From Hallerella sp964587155 (lineage in GTDB: Bacteria > Fibrobacterota > Fibrobacteria > Fibrobacterales > Fibrobacteraceae): DNA of 64,000 bases. The translations under genes and the position numbers were made by a program. Under the pieces are notes generated by a model. It had not been told where the DNA came from. It made no database searches and saw nothing but the letters and a program-made list of their open reading frames with translations. Location: contig CAZPKF010000001.1 in NCBI GenBank assembly GCA_964587155.1, positions 62,001 to 126,000 on the forward strand. Reading direction: 5' to 3'. Shown here piece after piece: positions 42,484 to 50,313 of this stretch (position 1 is its first letter; every line of letters starts with the position of its first letter).

Positions 42484-42611
42484 AATTGTAAAATACAACT
42501 TCTGGAACGCATGTGAAATTCGCGTAGAAAGTTCTCCTTGGATTTTTTGTCCATACGGAGGAATATGTTCGTTAAATTGTGGATCAAGTTCGTGGAAAAC
42601 GGTCGCCGCGC

Positions 42612-42639
42612 TTCAAGATGACTTTTACTCCATCTTGAA
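42612..42639. other. Hairpin in the TIGR02147/oadA-like intergenic region
   Basis: A 9-bp perfect stem TTCAAGATG / CATCTTGAA with a 10-nt loop; no T-run follows. The rest of the gene-free interval 42484-42824 shows nothing recognisable. Confidence 0.4.
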
Positions 42640-42824
42640 AAGACGCTTCATTCTACGAAAACGGCTTTCTTTTGACGTAAAAATCGTGCACGATTCACTA
42701 CGTCGGCAGAAAATATTCTCGTGTGAAATCCGCCCAATTCAACGCGCTTCATTTCACGGTCCGCATTCGTGTTGAGAGGGACAAAGTTCTGGTAGAACGG
42801 AGATGCACTTTTCTGAGGATAGCA

Positions 42825-42851
42825 AAAAGCCGCCCCAAAGAGGCGGCTTTT
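42825..42851. terminator. Terminator of the oxaloacetate-decarboxylase-like gene
   Basis: A 10-bp stem AAAAGCCGCC / GGCGGCTTTT with a 7-nt loop lies 16 bp beyond the stop codon on the minus strand. Confidence 0.8.
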
Positions 42852-42867
42852 GAAACGTTGTTTTGAA

Positions 42868-44463
42868 TTACTTGAGGGAGCTGACTTGCACATCCCAGCT
42901 TTGACCGTTCAGGGCAACGCGGTATGTGTTTGTAGCCTGGACTTTCATGCCTGCTGTATTGACCGCTGCCGGTTTGGCTGCAGCCGGTGCCGGGGCGTTC
43001 GGATCTTTTTTGGGGACGCCGATGTGGCGGTTGCCCTTGAGGAAGTCGATGCCCTTGTTTCCGCCCTTCGTCTGGAGACAGCCGGTGATGAAAATGTTTT
43101 CATCTGTGACAGGGAGGTTGTTCTCTTCCAAGAGTTTCTTTGCCTGGGGAATGCCCGGTTCGATGATTTCTGCAGCGCACTTGACTCCCGGATGGACTTC
43201 GGCAAACGGTTTCTTGCCCATTTGTTCGGCGGCGATTTTCACCAATTCCGGATCCGGTTCGCAGGGGGTCTTGCCCAAGTAACCGAGGAGCATGTTGCCG
43301 TAGCCTTCGGTGATTTTGTGCCAGGTGTCGAGTCCTTTGCTCTTGTTCACCGTGTTCACATAGGCCTGCTGGAAGTAGTACTGGGAGACCGGTGTAACAG
43401 AAGAGGCGAATCCTCCGCGGCGTACGCATTCGGACATGTTCGCAATGACCTGCGGATACAGATGGAATGTGTGCGTTTCGCGCATCATCAGCGTGTTGGC
43501 GGTCAGGGCGCCTCCCGGCATCGGGGAGAAGATCACGTCCGAAGAAATCTGGCGGGATTCCGGTGGGAAGTTGTAGTCCTTGAGGCATTCCACGGCGACG
43601 TTGTTCGCTTCCATGAGTTTGGGAATGGCGTTGTCGTCAACGATGCCGTCTTCGCCGAGGGCTAGTGCGAAATCGGTGCCTTTCAAGGCGTGGTACATGC
43701 TGAAGAGGTCCGGTTGGGAAGTTCCGCCGGAAAGCGGCTTGCGGGCGAGGTCGATGCCATCTGCACCACCTTCGATCGCCGCCAAGTATTGGCTGAGTCC
43801 CGTACCGCAAGTTTCGTGAGAATGGATGCGGAGTTCCACGTTTTCGCCGAGAAGTTTGCGGGCGCGTTTGAATGTTTCGAACACTTTCCGCGGATTGGCC
43901 GTGCCAGAAGCGTCCTTGAAGCAGACCGATGCGAACGGAACGCCGGCATCCAAAATGCTTTTGAGCACTTTTTCGTAGAATTCTGGATCGTGAGCGCCTT
44001 TGCATCCGAGCGGAAGTTCCATCATGGTGACGACGACTTCGTGTTCGAGACCTGCATCCGTAATGCATTTACCCGAATAAATCAGGTTGTTCACGTCGTT
44101 CAGCGCGTCGAAGTTGCGGATGCGTGTCATGCCGTGTTTTTTGAACATTTTGGCGTGCAAGTCAATCATGTCGTAAGGCTGGGGGGCGAGCGCGACGACG
44201 TTGATGCCGCGGGCGAGAGTTTGCAGGCGCGCCTTGGGACCGACCGTTTTGCGGAATGTGTCCATCATGTCAAAAGCGTCTTCTCCGCAATTCTGGTAAA
44301 GGGCTTGGAATCTTGCGCCGCCGCCTGCTTCAAAATGGGTGATGCCTGCCGCTGCTGCCGCTTCTACTGCCGGCATGAAGTCTTTTGTAAAAACGCGTGC
44401 TCCGAAAATGGACTGGAAGCCATCGCGGAAAGAGGTATCTTGGAATAGGATTTTCTTTTTCAT
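42868..44463 (-). CDS. Oxaloacetate decarboxylase alpha-like carboxyltransferase lacking the biotinyl domain
   Basis: A 531-residue protein with the HMGL-type carboxyltransferase barrel: LFQDTSFRDGFQSIFG (metal Asp and RDG), the catalytic-Lys loop CFKDASGTANPRKVFE, RIHSHETCGTG (HxH) and GADGIDLARKPLSGGTSQPD. The PycB/OadA conserved C domain (EVHPGVKCAAEIIEPGIPQ) follows. After an Ala/Pro linker the chain ends at TYRVALNGQSWDVQV, the first strand of a biotinyl domain; the MKM biotin site is absent. Transcarboxylation would need a separate biotin carrier, which is not in the window. ATG 44463 follows AGGAACACCG; a GC hairpin lies just upstream. Confidence 0.85.
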   Translation of the reverse strand: MKKKILFQDTSFRDGFQSIFGARVFTKDFMPAVEAAAAAGITHFEAGGGARFQALYQNCGEDAFDMMDTFRKTVGPKARLQTLARGINVVALAPQPYDMIDLHAKMFKKHGMTRIRNFDALNDVNNLIYSGKCITDAGLEHEVVVTMMELPLGCKGAHDPEFYEKVLKSILDAGVPFASVCFKDASGTANPRKVFETFKRARKLLGENVELRIHSHETCGTGLSQYLAAIEGGADGIDLARKPLSGGTSQPDLFSMYHALKGTDFALALGEDGIVDDNAIPKLMEANNVAVECLKDYNFPPESRQISSDVIFSPMPGGALTANTLMMRETHTFHLYPQVIANMSECVRRGGFASSVTPVSQYYFQQAYVNTVNKSKGLDTWHKITEGYGNMLLGYLGKTPCEPDPELVKIAAEQMGKKPFAEVHPGVKCAAEIIEPGIPQAKKLLEENNLPVTDENIFITGCLQTKGGNKGIDFLKGNRHIGVPKKDPNAPAPAAAKPAAVNTAGMKVQATNTYRVALNGQSWDVQVSSLK

Positions 44464-44475
44464 CGGTGTTCCTAT

Positions 44476-44491
44476 GGGGGAATCATCCCCC
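44476..44491. promoter_or_regulatory. Leader hairpin before the carboxyltransferase gene
   Basis: GGGGGA-ATCA-TCCCCC forms a perfect 6-bp stem immediately before the AGGAAC ribosome site on the minus strand. It may affect translation. Confidence 0.4.
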
Positions 44492-44714
44492 CTGTCTGAG
44501 GGTCTAAAATCAATCATCCATAATATATAAAAGTTGTGCAAATTTCATTCTAAAAATTCAAATTTTGGCGATGAATGGGCGGTGCCGAACTTTTCTTTGG
44601 GGTGAAATTCGATGGAAAAATTTTAAAGACAAACTCTTTAAAACGCACAACAAGAATTGATGTTGCAGGCTCCGGCGGGGCAGAAAAATCGTAGGATGAA
44701 AATTTTGTGGGGCG

Positions 44715-44897
44715 TTACAGTTCTTCTAAATTGGACTCATCATCTGCGATGCAATTCGGAGAATCTGGGTGGTCAGCGCATTCGTCGCTTGTTTCTGCGC
44801 CTGTGCCCGAATCGCTGCTCGAGCTGCTGCAAGCGGAAAATGTCAGAGCGGTAGCGGAAAAAATCAAAAATGCCCAAATAAATAATTTGTTTTTCAT
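44715..44897 (-). CDS. Very small lipoprotein
   Basis: A 60-residue protein. MKNKLFIWAFLIFSATALTFSAC is a complete lipoprotein signal peptide, followed by poly-Ser and an acidic tail with two further cysteines (DECADHPDSPNC). Such Ser-rich tethers follow the lipobox in many proteins of this phylum. The lack of any folded domain suggests either a peptide-like surface lipoprotein or the stump of a longer gene. It lies alone between oadA-like and pyrC, divergent from pyrC. Confidence 0.65.
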   Translation of the reverse strand: MKNKLFIWAFLIFSATALTFSACSSSSSDSGTGAETSDECADHPDSPNCIADDESNLEEL

Positions 44898-45049
44898 GCC
44901 GTTATTATAGATTTTTTTGCAAAGAAAACGTGTAAATTCTGAATTATCAGAGCTTCTTCAGTTGTTGTTTTGGGATGAATGGACGAATTGGGTTCGCCAA
45001 AAAGGTCAGCGGTCCGAAATTTGAAAATAAAAGCTATTTTCAGCGGGAG

Positions 45050-46051
45050 ATGAAAACGATACAGCTACCGCTTCCCGATGATTTCCACGTGCACTTGCGC
45101 CAAGGATTGTTGTTAGAAAATTATGCAAAAACGGTTTCCCGGGAATTTGGGCGTATTTTGGTGATGCCCAATACGGTTCCGCCGATTGCGGATGCGGAGC
45201 GGATTGTCGAATACAGTCGCCAGATTCATTCGGCGGCGCCTTCGCTTGACTTGCTGATGACATTCAAATTGAATGCGCACTTGTCGGCTGAAAATTTGGC
45301 GCAAATGCAGCGTGCCGGAGCCGTGGCAGGGAAATATTATCCTGCCGGAGTCACGACGAATAGCGAAGACGGCGTGTCGGATTTTGAATCGATATTTCCT
45401 GTGGCGGCAGAAATGGAAAAGCTGGGACTTGTTCTGTGCGTGCACGGAGAAGAACCGGCAGCCTTTTGCCTAGACCGCGAAAAAATATTTATTGACCGGG
45501 TGCGGATTTTGGCGGAAAAATTCCCCAGATTGCGCATTGTCTTTGAACATCTTTCGACGAAGGCCGCCGTCGACGCCGTTTTGAATATGCCGGAGAACGT
45601 GGCGGCGACTATCACGGTGCATCATCTTTTGCACACGTTGGACGATATTGTCGGTGCAGCACTTTCACCCCACCATTTCTGCAAGCCGCTCCCCAAACGT
45701 CCGGAAGACCGCGAAGCGCTCCGCGCGGCGGCTTTTAGCGGAAATCCCAAATTCTTTTTCGGTTCGGATTCCGCACCACATGCGAAAGAAAAAAAAGAGT
45801 GCTGCTGTGGGGCGGCGGGAGTTTATTCTGCGCCTGTTGCGCTCCCTGCTCTCATCCAGATTTTTGAAGAAGCGGGACAGTTGGACAAATTGTCGGATTT
45901 TATCGGCGGTTTCGGGGCGGATTTTTACCGGATCCCCCGTCCGCAAAAGAAAGTCGTGTACGCTGAAGAGCCGTGGACCGTGCCCGAATCGGTTGACGGG
46001 GCCGTGCCGCTTTTTGCCGGAAAAACATTAAAATGGAAAAAACAAGCCTGA
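45050..46051 (+). CDS. pyrC: Dihydroorotase
   Basis: A 333-residue amidohydrolase of the single-domain PyrC type. DDFHVHLRQG has the HxH metal ligands, GKYYPAGVTTNSEDGVSD the carboxylated Lys, LCVHGE and IVFEHLS the next His residues, and FFGSDSAPHAKEKKE the catalytic Asp. It closes N-carbamoyl-aspartate to dihydroorotate in pyrimidine synthesis. The ATG at 45050 (GCGGGAG directly before) opens at IQLPLPDDFHVH as in E. coli PyrC. A cysteine triplet (ECCCGAAG) follows the SAPH motif where most relatives carry at most one Cys. Monocistronic. Confidence 0.93.
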   Translation: MKTIQLPLPDDFHVHLRQGLLLENYAKTVSREFGRILVMPNTVPPIADAERIVEYSRQIHSAAPSLDLLMTFKLNAHLSAENLAQMQRAGAVAGKYYPAGVTTNSEDGVSDFESIFPVAAEMEKLGLVLCVHGEEPAAFCLDREKIFIDRVRILAEKFPRLRIVFEHLSTKAAVDAVLNMPENVAATITVHHLLHTLDDIVGAALSPHHFCKPLPKRPEDREALRAAAFSGNPKFFFGSDSAPHAKEKKECCCGAAGVYSAPVALPALIQIFEEAGQLDKLSDFIGGFGADFYRIPRPQKKVVYAEEPWTVPESVDGAVPLFAGKTLKWKKQA

Positions 46052-46157
46052 TTGTGTTGGGCTTGCAAAAAGCTTTGCAATTAACAAAAGTTTACAAACG
46101 CCCGAAAAGTCAGCGTGTATCCTAAATTTTAAATAACCATTTTATTTTGAGGATTTT

Positions 46158-48230
46158 ATGAAAGGTTTGATTTCTCTGGTGGCGTTGTCGCTTGCGGCTG
46201 GCGGAGCCTTTGCCCTTCCCAAGGCGACGGATTTGGTTTCCAAAATGGGCTTTGGCATCAACATCGGCAATACGATGGAAGTTCCCATCAGCGAAGCTTG
46301 CAAAGATATGTCTTGCTGGGGGAATGGTCTTCCGACAAAGGCCTACGTTGATTCTTTGAAGGCTGCAGGATTCAGTTCCGTGCGGATTCCGACGGCTTGG
46401 TATACGCATGCCGATGTTTCGACGGGGACGATTCATGAATCCTGGCTGGATTCGGTGAAAACGGTCGTGGATTATGTGGTGGATAACGGCATGTATGCGT
46501 TTGTCAACAGCCATTGGGATACGGGCTGGCTCGAAGACAATGTGATGATTCCCGGAATAACGTCTGTCAGCGAAACGGGAAAATTCAGCGGAGATACGGC
46601 GAATGTCAACCGGTTGCAAAAGCTCTTTTGGACGCAGATTGCGAACAAATTCAAAAATTACGATGAACACGTTTTGTTTGGCAGTGCGAACGAACCCGGC
46701 GTGAACGACGGCTGGCTCTCTTCTGGACAGGTCGCCTTTGACGCGGCCCGTATGGCGTTGTTGAAGCGTTATCACGAAACGATGATAGCCGCAGTCCGCG
46801 CCACGGGCGGGAACAATGCGACCCGTACGATTGTCGTGCAATCTCCGCGGACGGATGAGTCTTTGATGCATGCGCTGCTCAAGGGCAATATGCCGAAGGA
46901 TCCGGCGGGAGAAGGTTACCTGATGGCGGAATTCCACTTTTACCCGTATCAGTTTTCGTTGATGACCGAAGATGCGGACTGGGGGAATTGCTTCTATTAC
47001 TGGGGAAAAGACAATTATTCTACGACGGATGCCGAGCATAACGCCAACTACAGTAAGGCGGAGAAAAAGACGGTTGAAAATCAATATGCGGGGGAAGCTT
47101 ACACGGACTCTGTCTTTGCCATGTTGAATGCGGATTTCGCCGCTAAGGGAATCCCGGTCGTAATCGGCGAATATGCGGCGATCAAACGGATGAATTCCAT
47201 CTCTGACTCGGCCAATCTCCGTTTGCACTTGAAATCCCGTGCAGCTTGGTACAAGCGCGTCAATGAACTTGCCAAACAGTACGGATTTGTTACGTTCGCT
47301 TGGGATACCGGAGCGGAAGGCGTCAACGACAATACGATTATCCGCCGTCAATCGGAAACGGTTGGAAGCATCATGGATTACGATGTATTGAACGCGATGC
47401 GGATTGCCTACGGGCTCGATTCGTTGCCTTACAGCAACATTGATTCTTTGGTGGGCTGGGCAGGCGATGATGAAAATCGCGTTTTGAAAATCACCTATAC
47501 GAGCGAACAGTCGGATTCTTCTGAAGCGGGAACAATGACTGTTGCCGTTGGCGGAAAGGATTGGAGCAACTATTGCGCAGTGGATTTTTACGCCAAAGTC
47601 AACGTGAAGTCGGATGGCCCTGCCGCAGGGGAAGCGTACGGTTGGACTTCGCTCAGCCTATTCGCTATGAGTGGAAATTGGGAGTGGACGGATTACAATT
47701 TTGAAGAAAGTGACATTTCGGCAACATGGAAGCATTACACGGTTCCCTTTGGCGATGCGGGCATCAGTTTTAAAAACCAGAAGAAAGTCATGGCGATTGG
47801 TATCAACCTTTATGGAACGCAATTGAGCGGCAACATTTTCATCGATGACATCACTTTGGTAAAGTGCGACAATTCGGGAAGAGATACCTTGGCGAATTTC
47901 AACAAGGCTGTTCCGGAACTCAGCGGGGTTGCTTCCGGGGAGCTTGTCTCTTCACAGACTACTAGCGTCAAGTCTTTCCGCATTGCCAAGGCGAACGGAT
48001 TGAATGTGAACGTTGTTCCGGGATTGGTGAACGCCAGTTTTGACGTTCCTGTTGCAGGAATGGCTTCGGTGAAGCTTTTGAATTCCATGGGGCAGACTGT
48101 CGCAAGCGAAACGGTCAGCACGCATTCCGGTATGAACAGCGTCCAGCTTTCCACGGGATTCCGCGGCACGGGATTCCTCGTTGTCAAACAAGGCAACTTG
48201 CGTTACACGGCGAAAATTCGTCTGAAATGA
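46158..48230 (+). CDS. Secreted GH5 endoglucanase with CBM-like and sorting-like C-terminal domains
   Basis: A 690-residue protein with a signal peptide (1-20). The GH5 catalytic domain (~22-420) contains NIGNTMEVP, SVRIPTAWYTH, VNSHWDTGW, the acid/base Glu in GSANEPGVND (~178) and the nucleophile Glu in VVIGEYAAIK (~337). A beta-sandwich of CBM11/CIA30 type (~435-595, ending NIFIDDITLV) follows. The last ~85 residues (GLVNASFDVPVAGMASVKLLNSMG ... AKIRLK) resemble type IX secretion sorting domains. It would hydrolyse beta-1,4-glucan outside the cell. Start ATG has TGAGGATTTT upstream. A terminator follows. Confidence 0.9.
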   Translation: MKGLISLVALSLAAGGAFALPKATDLVSKMGFGINIGNTMEVPISEACKDMSCWGNGLPTKAYVDSLKAAGFSSVRIPTAWYTHADVSTGTIHESWLDSVKTVVDYVVDNGMYAFVNSHWDTGWLEDNVMIPGITSVSETGKFSGDTANVNRLQKLFWTQIANKFKNYDEHVLFGSANEPGVNDGWLSSGQVAFDAARMALLKRYHETMIAAVRATGGNNATRTIVVQSPRTDESLMHALLKGNMPKDPAGEGYLMAEFHFYPYQFSLMTEDADWGNCFYYWGKDNYSTTDAEHNANYSKAEKKTVENQYAGEAYTDSVFAMLNADFAAKGIPVVIGEYAAIKRMNSISDSANLRLHLKSRAAWYKRVNELAKQYGFVTFAWDTGAEGVNDNTIIRRQSETVGSIMDYDVLNAMRIAYGLDSLPYSNIDSLVGWAGDDENRVLKITYTSEQSDSSEAGTMTVAVGGKDWSNYCAVDFYAKVNVKSDGPAAGEAYGWTSLSLFAMSGNWEWTDYNFEESDISATWKHYTVPFGDAGISFKNQKKVMAIGINLYGTQLSGNIFIDDITLVKCDNSGRDTLANFNKAVPELSGVASGELVSSQTTSVKSFRIAKANGLNVNVVPGLVNASFDVPVAGMASVKLLNSMGQTVASETVSTHSGMNSVQLSTGFRGTGFLVVKQGNLRYTAKIRLK

Positions 48231-48256
48231 GTCGAATGAAATTTTGTTGACTTTTG

Positions 48257-48286
48257 AAAGGCCCGGCGGTTTGTCCGGGTCTTTTT
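48257..48286 (+). terminator. Terminator of the GH5 gene
   Basis: A 10-bp stem AAAGGCCCGG / CCGGGTCTTT (one G-T) with an 8-nt loop ends in T's. Confidence 0.8.
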
Positions 48287-48321
48287 AATGTTTTGCCGTC
48301 GATATTCAACAAGGAGGCTTT

Positions 48322-49155
48322 ATGCTTTTTATCGATTTGGCAAAAGAATACCTGAAAGAAGAAGCCGAGGAACTCGCACCGCTGACGGTCAGCACATACC
48401 GTTGGAATTTGCGAAAAATAGAACTGTTTGCTCCGGGGCTTTCTGTGGAAGGGGTGAATGTGGAATTCATCCGCGATTACCGAAAACATCTTGTGGAGCG
48501 TGGAGATAAACCGGCGACAATCAACAAGGCGCTTTCTGTTCTGCGTATTTTTACGCACAAATTTGTGAGAGATGGAAGGCTGCCCAAAGATCCGTTTGAA
48601 AAAATCAAAATACCACGAGTTTATTCTACCCGGGGATTTTTGAATTTGAAAGAACTCAAAAGCCTTTACTTGAATTTTTTTGACAAAGAAGGAATTTTGA
48701 GCGAATTGGAGGGGGAAACCGTTCGGGTGTTTCTGTTTTCGTGTTTTACGGGGCTGCGGTTCGGTGATTTGCGCACGCTGGAATGGCGTGAAGTGGTGAA
48801 TGGGAAAATTCTCAAACGGATGCACAAAACGGGCGATCCTGTTTACATCCCGATTCCTGCCCAGGCAAGGCTTTTGTTGCCCCGCAGGGAAAATGGCTGC
48901 ATCTTTCGGATTCCGGATAATTCGACGTTCAACAAAAGGCTCCGCAGGGCAGTCCGGAAATTGGGCGTTTCTCGGTATGTGCACTGCCACATGGCGCGGC
49001 ACACGTTCGCAACGACATGCATCACGATTGGAATTCCGCTACCGGTCACGAGCAAGCTGTTGGGACATCGCAGTTTGGAAACGACTCTGATTTATGCAAA
49101 ATTTGTCGATATTTTGCTGGATAAAGAAATGAAAAAATTCGACCGTTTGAAGTAA
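48322..49155 (+). CDS. Tyrosine recombinase
   Basis: A 277-residue XerC/D-like recombinase with an N-terminal SAM-like DNA-binding domain (residues ~1-85) and a catalytic domain containing all active-site residues: Arg in TGLRFGDLRTLEW, Lys in KRMHKTGDPV, HxxR in HMARHTFATTC, His in LGHRSLE and Tyr in TLIYAKF. The type resembles the short integrases of Bacteroidetes/Fibrobacter mobile or invertible elements rather than housekeeping XerC/D (~300 aa). Start ATG follows AAGGAGGCTTT. No tRNA, attachment site or other mobile gene is visible close by; the type I restriction locus begins 1.2 kb downstream beyond cysK. Confidence 0.85.
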   Translation: MLFIDLAKEYLKEEAEELAPLTVSTYRWNLRKIELFAPGLSVEGVNVEFIRDYRKHLVERGDKPATINKALSVLRIFTHKFVRDGRLPKDPFEKIKIPRVYSTRGFLNLKELKSLYLNFFDKEGILSELEGETVRVFLFSCFTGLRFGDLRTLEWREVVNGKILKRMHKTGDPVYIPIPAQARLLLPRRENGCIFRIPDNSTFNKRLRRAVRKLGVSRYVHCHMARHTFATTCITIGIPLPVTSKLLGHRSLETTLIYAKFVDILLDKEMKKFDRLK

Positions 49156-49263
49156 ATTTTTACAAAAGCAATTAAAAAAGTAGGGATTAGGCTTGCCAAC
49201 CCAGAATCTTCGATTTAAATTATTTATGTCTTCACATGGAACTCAGTACAAGGAGGTGTCACC

Positions 49264-50184
49264 ATGGCGAAAGTGAATCAAATAACGGATCTTATCGGAA
49301 ACACTCCCCTAGTCCGTATTAACAAGTTGAACGACGGTGATGCCGAAGTTTATGTCAAAGTGGAGTCGTTCAATCCGCTTTCAAGTGTCAAAGACCGTGT
49401 TGCGCTTGCGATGATTGAAGCAGCAGAAAAAGACGGAAAACTGAAAAAAGGTTCCGTTATCATTGAACCGACCAGTGGAAATACGGGCATTGGGCTTGCT
49501 TATGTGGCTGCAGTTAAAGGTTACCGCATCATTCTCACCATGCCGGAGACGATGAGTGTGGAACGCCGGAAACTCCTTGCCGCATTGGGTGCGGAACTGG
49601 TGCTGACCGACGGCAAATCGGGCATGAAGGGGGCTATTGCAAAAGCCGCCGAGCTTGCCGAAAAAACGCCGAATTCCTTTATTCCGCAGCAATTTGAAAA
49701 TCCGGCAAATCCGGATGTCCATTTCCGGACGACGGGACCCGAAATTTGGAAAGACACCGAGGGCAAAGTTGACGTATTCGTTTCTGCGGCGGGAACGGCC
49801 GGAACAGTGACTGGCGTTGGCAAGTACCTGAAAAGTCAAAACAAGAATGTGAAAATTGTTGTTGTGGAACCGGATTCTTCGGCGGTGCTTTCTGGACAGC
49901 CGGCGGGGCCGCATAAAATCCAGGGCATTGGTCCGGGATTTGTCCCCAAAGTTTACGATCCGGCGGTCATTGATGAAATTTATTTGACTAATGACGTTAA
50001 GGCTGGGACCATTGCGCGCCGTGCTGCAAAAGAAGAGGGCCTTTTGATAGGAATTTCTTCGGGCGCGGCTCTTGAAGCTGCCTTGACGATTGCGAAACGT
50101 CCGGAAAATAAAGGAAAGACGATTGTTGCGCTTCTCCCGGATACGGGTGAACGTTATCTTTCGACGTGGCTTTTCGAAGCTTAA
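49264..50184 (+). CDS. cysK: Cysteine synthase (O-acetylserine sulfhydrylase)
   Basis: A 306-residue PLP enzyme. LIGNTPLVRINKL opens it, the PLP lysine lies in NPLSSVKDRVA (~43), EPTSGNTGIGLA binds phosphate, and GTVTGVGKYLK, PHKIQGIGPGFVP and GISSGAALEAAL follow. It makes cysteine from O-acetylserine and sulfide, and complements metY in this window in sulfur assimilation. An exceptionally strong ribosome site (AAGGAGGTGTCACC) precedes the ATG. A terminator follows. Confidence 0.94.
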   Translation: MAKVNQITDLIGNTPLVRINKLNDGDAEVYVKVESFNPLSSVKDRVALAMIEAAEKDGKLKKGSVIIEPTSGNTGIGLAYVAAVKGYRIILTMPETMSVERRKLLAALGAELVLTDGKSGMKGAIAKAAELAEKTPNSFIPQQFENPANPDVHFRTTGPEIWKDTEGKVDVFVSAAGTAGTVTGVGKYLKSQNKNVKIVVVEPDSSAVLSGQPAGPHKIQGIGPGFVPKVYDPAVIDEIYLTNDVKAGTIARRAAKEEGLLIGISSGAALEAALTIAKRPENKGKTIVALLPDTGERYLSTWLFEA

Positions 50185-50204
50185 TCCTTTTGGATGTTTC
50201 ACCG

Positions 50205-50240
50205 CGGCTTCACTTTGTGGGTGAGGCCGTTTCTTTTTTT
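50205..50240 (+). terminator. Terminator of cysK
   Basis: A 9-bp stem CGGCTTCAC / GTGAGGCCG (one G-T) is followed by TTTCTTTTTTT. Confidence 0.85.
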
Positions 50241-50313
50241 ATGGGGAAATTTTTTTGTTGAATTTATCGTTGGGGAAGTTTATGTATTTTTTAGAAAAAT
50301 CAAAGGAATCAAA

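Noticed and set aside
42850..43665. Plus-strand open frame (271 codons) opposite the carboxyltransferase
   Set aside because: Shadow of a GC-rich gene; no ribosome site or recognisable motif.
46122..47351. Long minus-strand open frame (409 codons) opposite the GH5 gene
   Set aside because: It is the mirror of the GH5 coding sequence; Arg/His/Ile-rich composition without any domain, and the plus strand has signal peptide and catalytic motifs.
48184..49002. Minus-strand open frame (272 codons) opposite the recombinase
   Set aside because: The plus strand encodes a complete tyrosine recombinase with all active-site residues.
49156..49263. SAM or cysteine-related riboswitch before cysK
   Set aside because: The leader is only ~100 bp, AT-rich, and shows no paired helices of known riboswitch classes.
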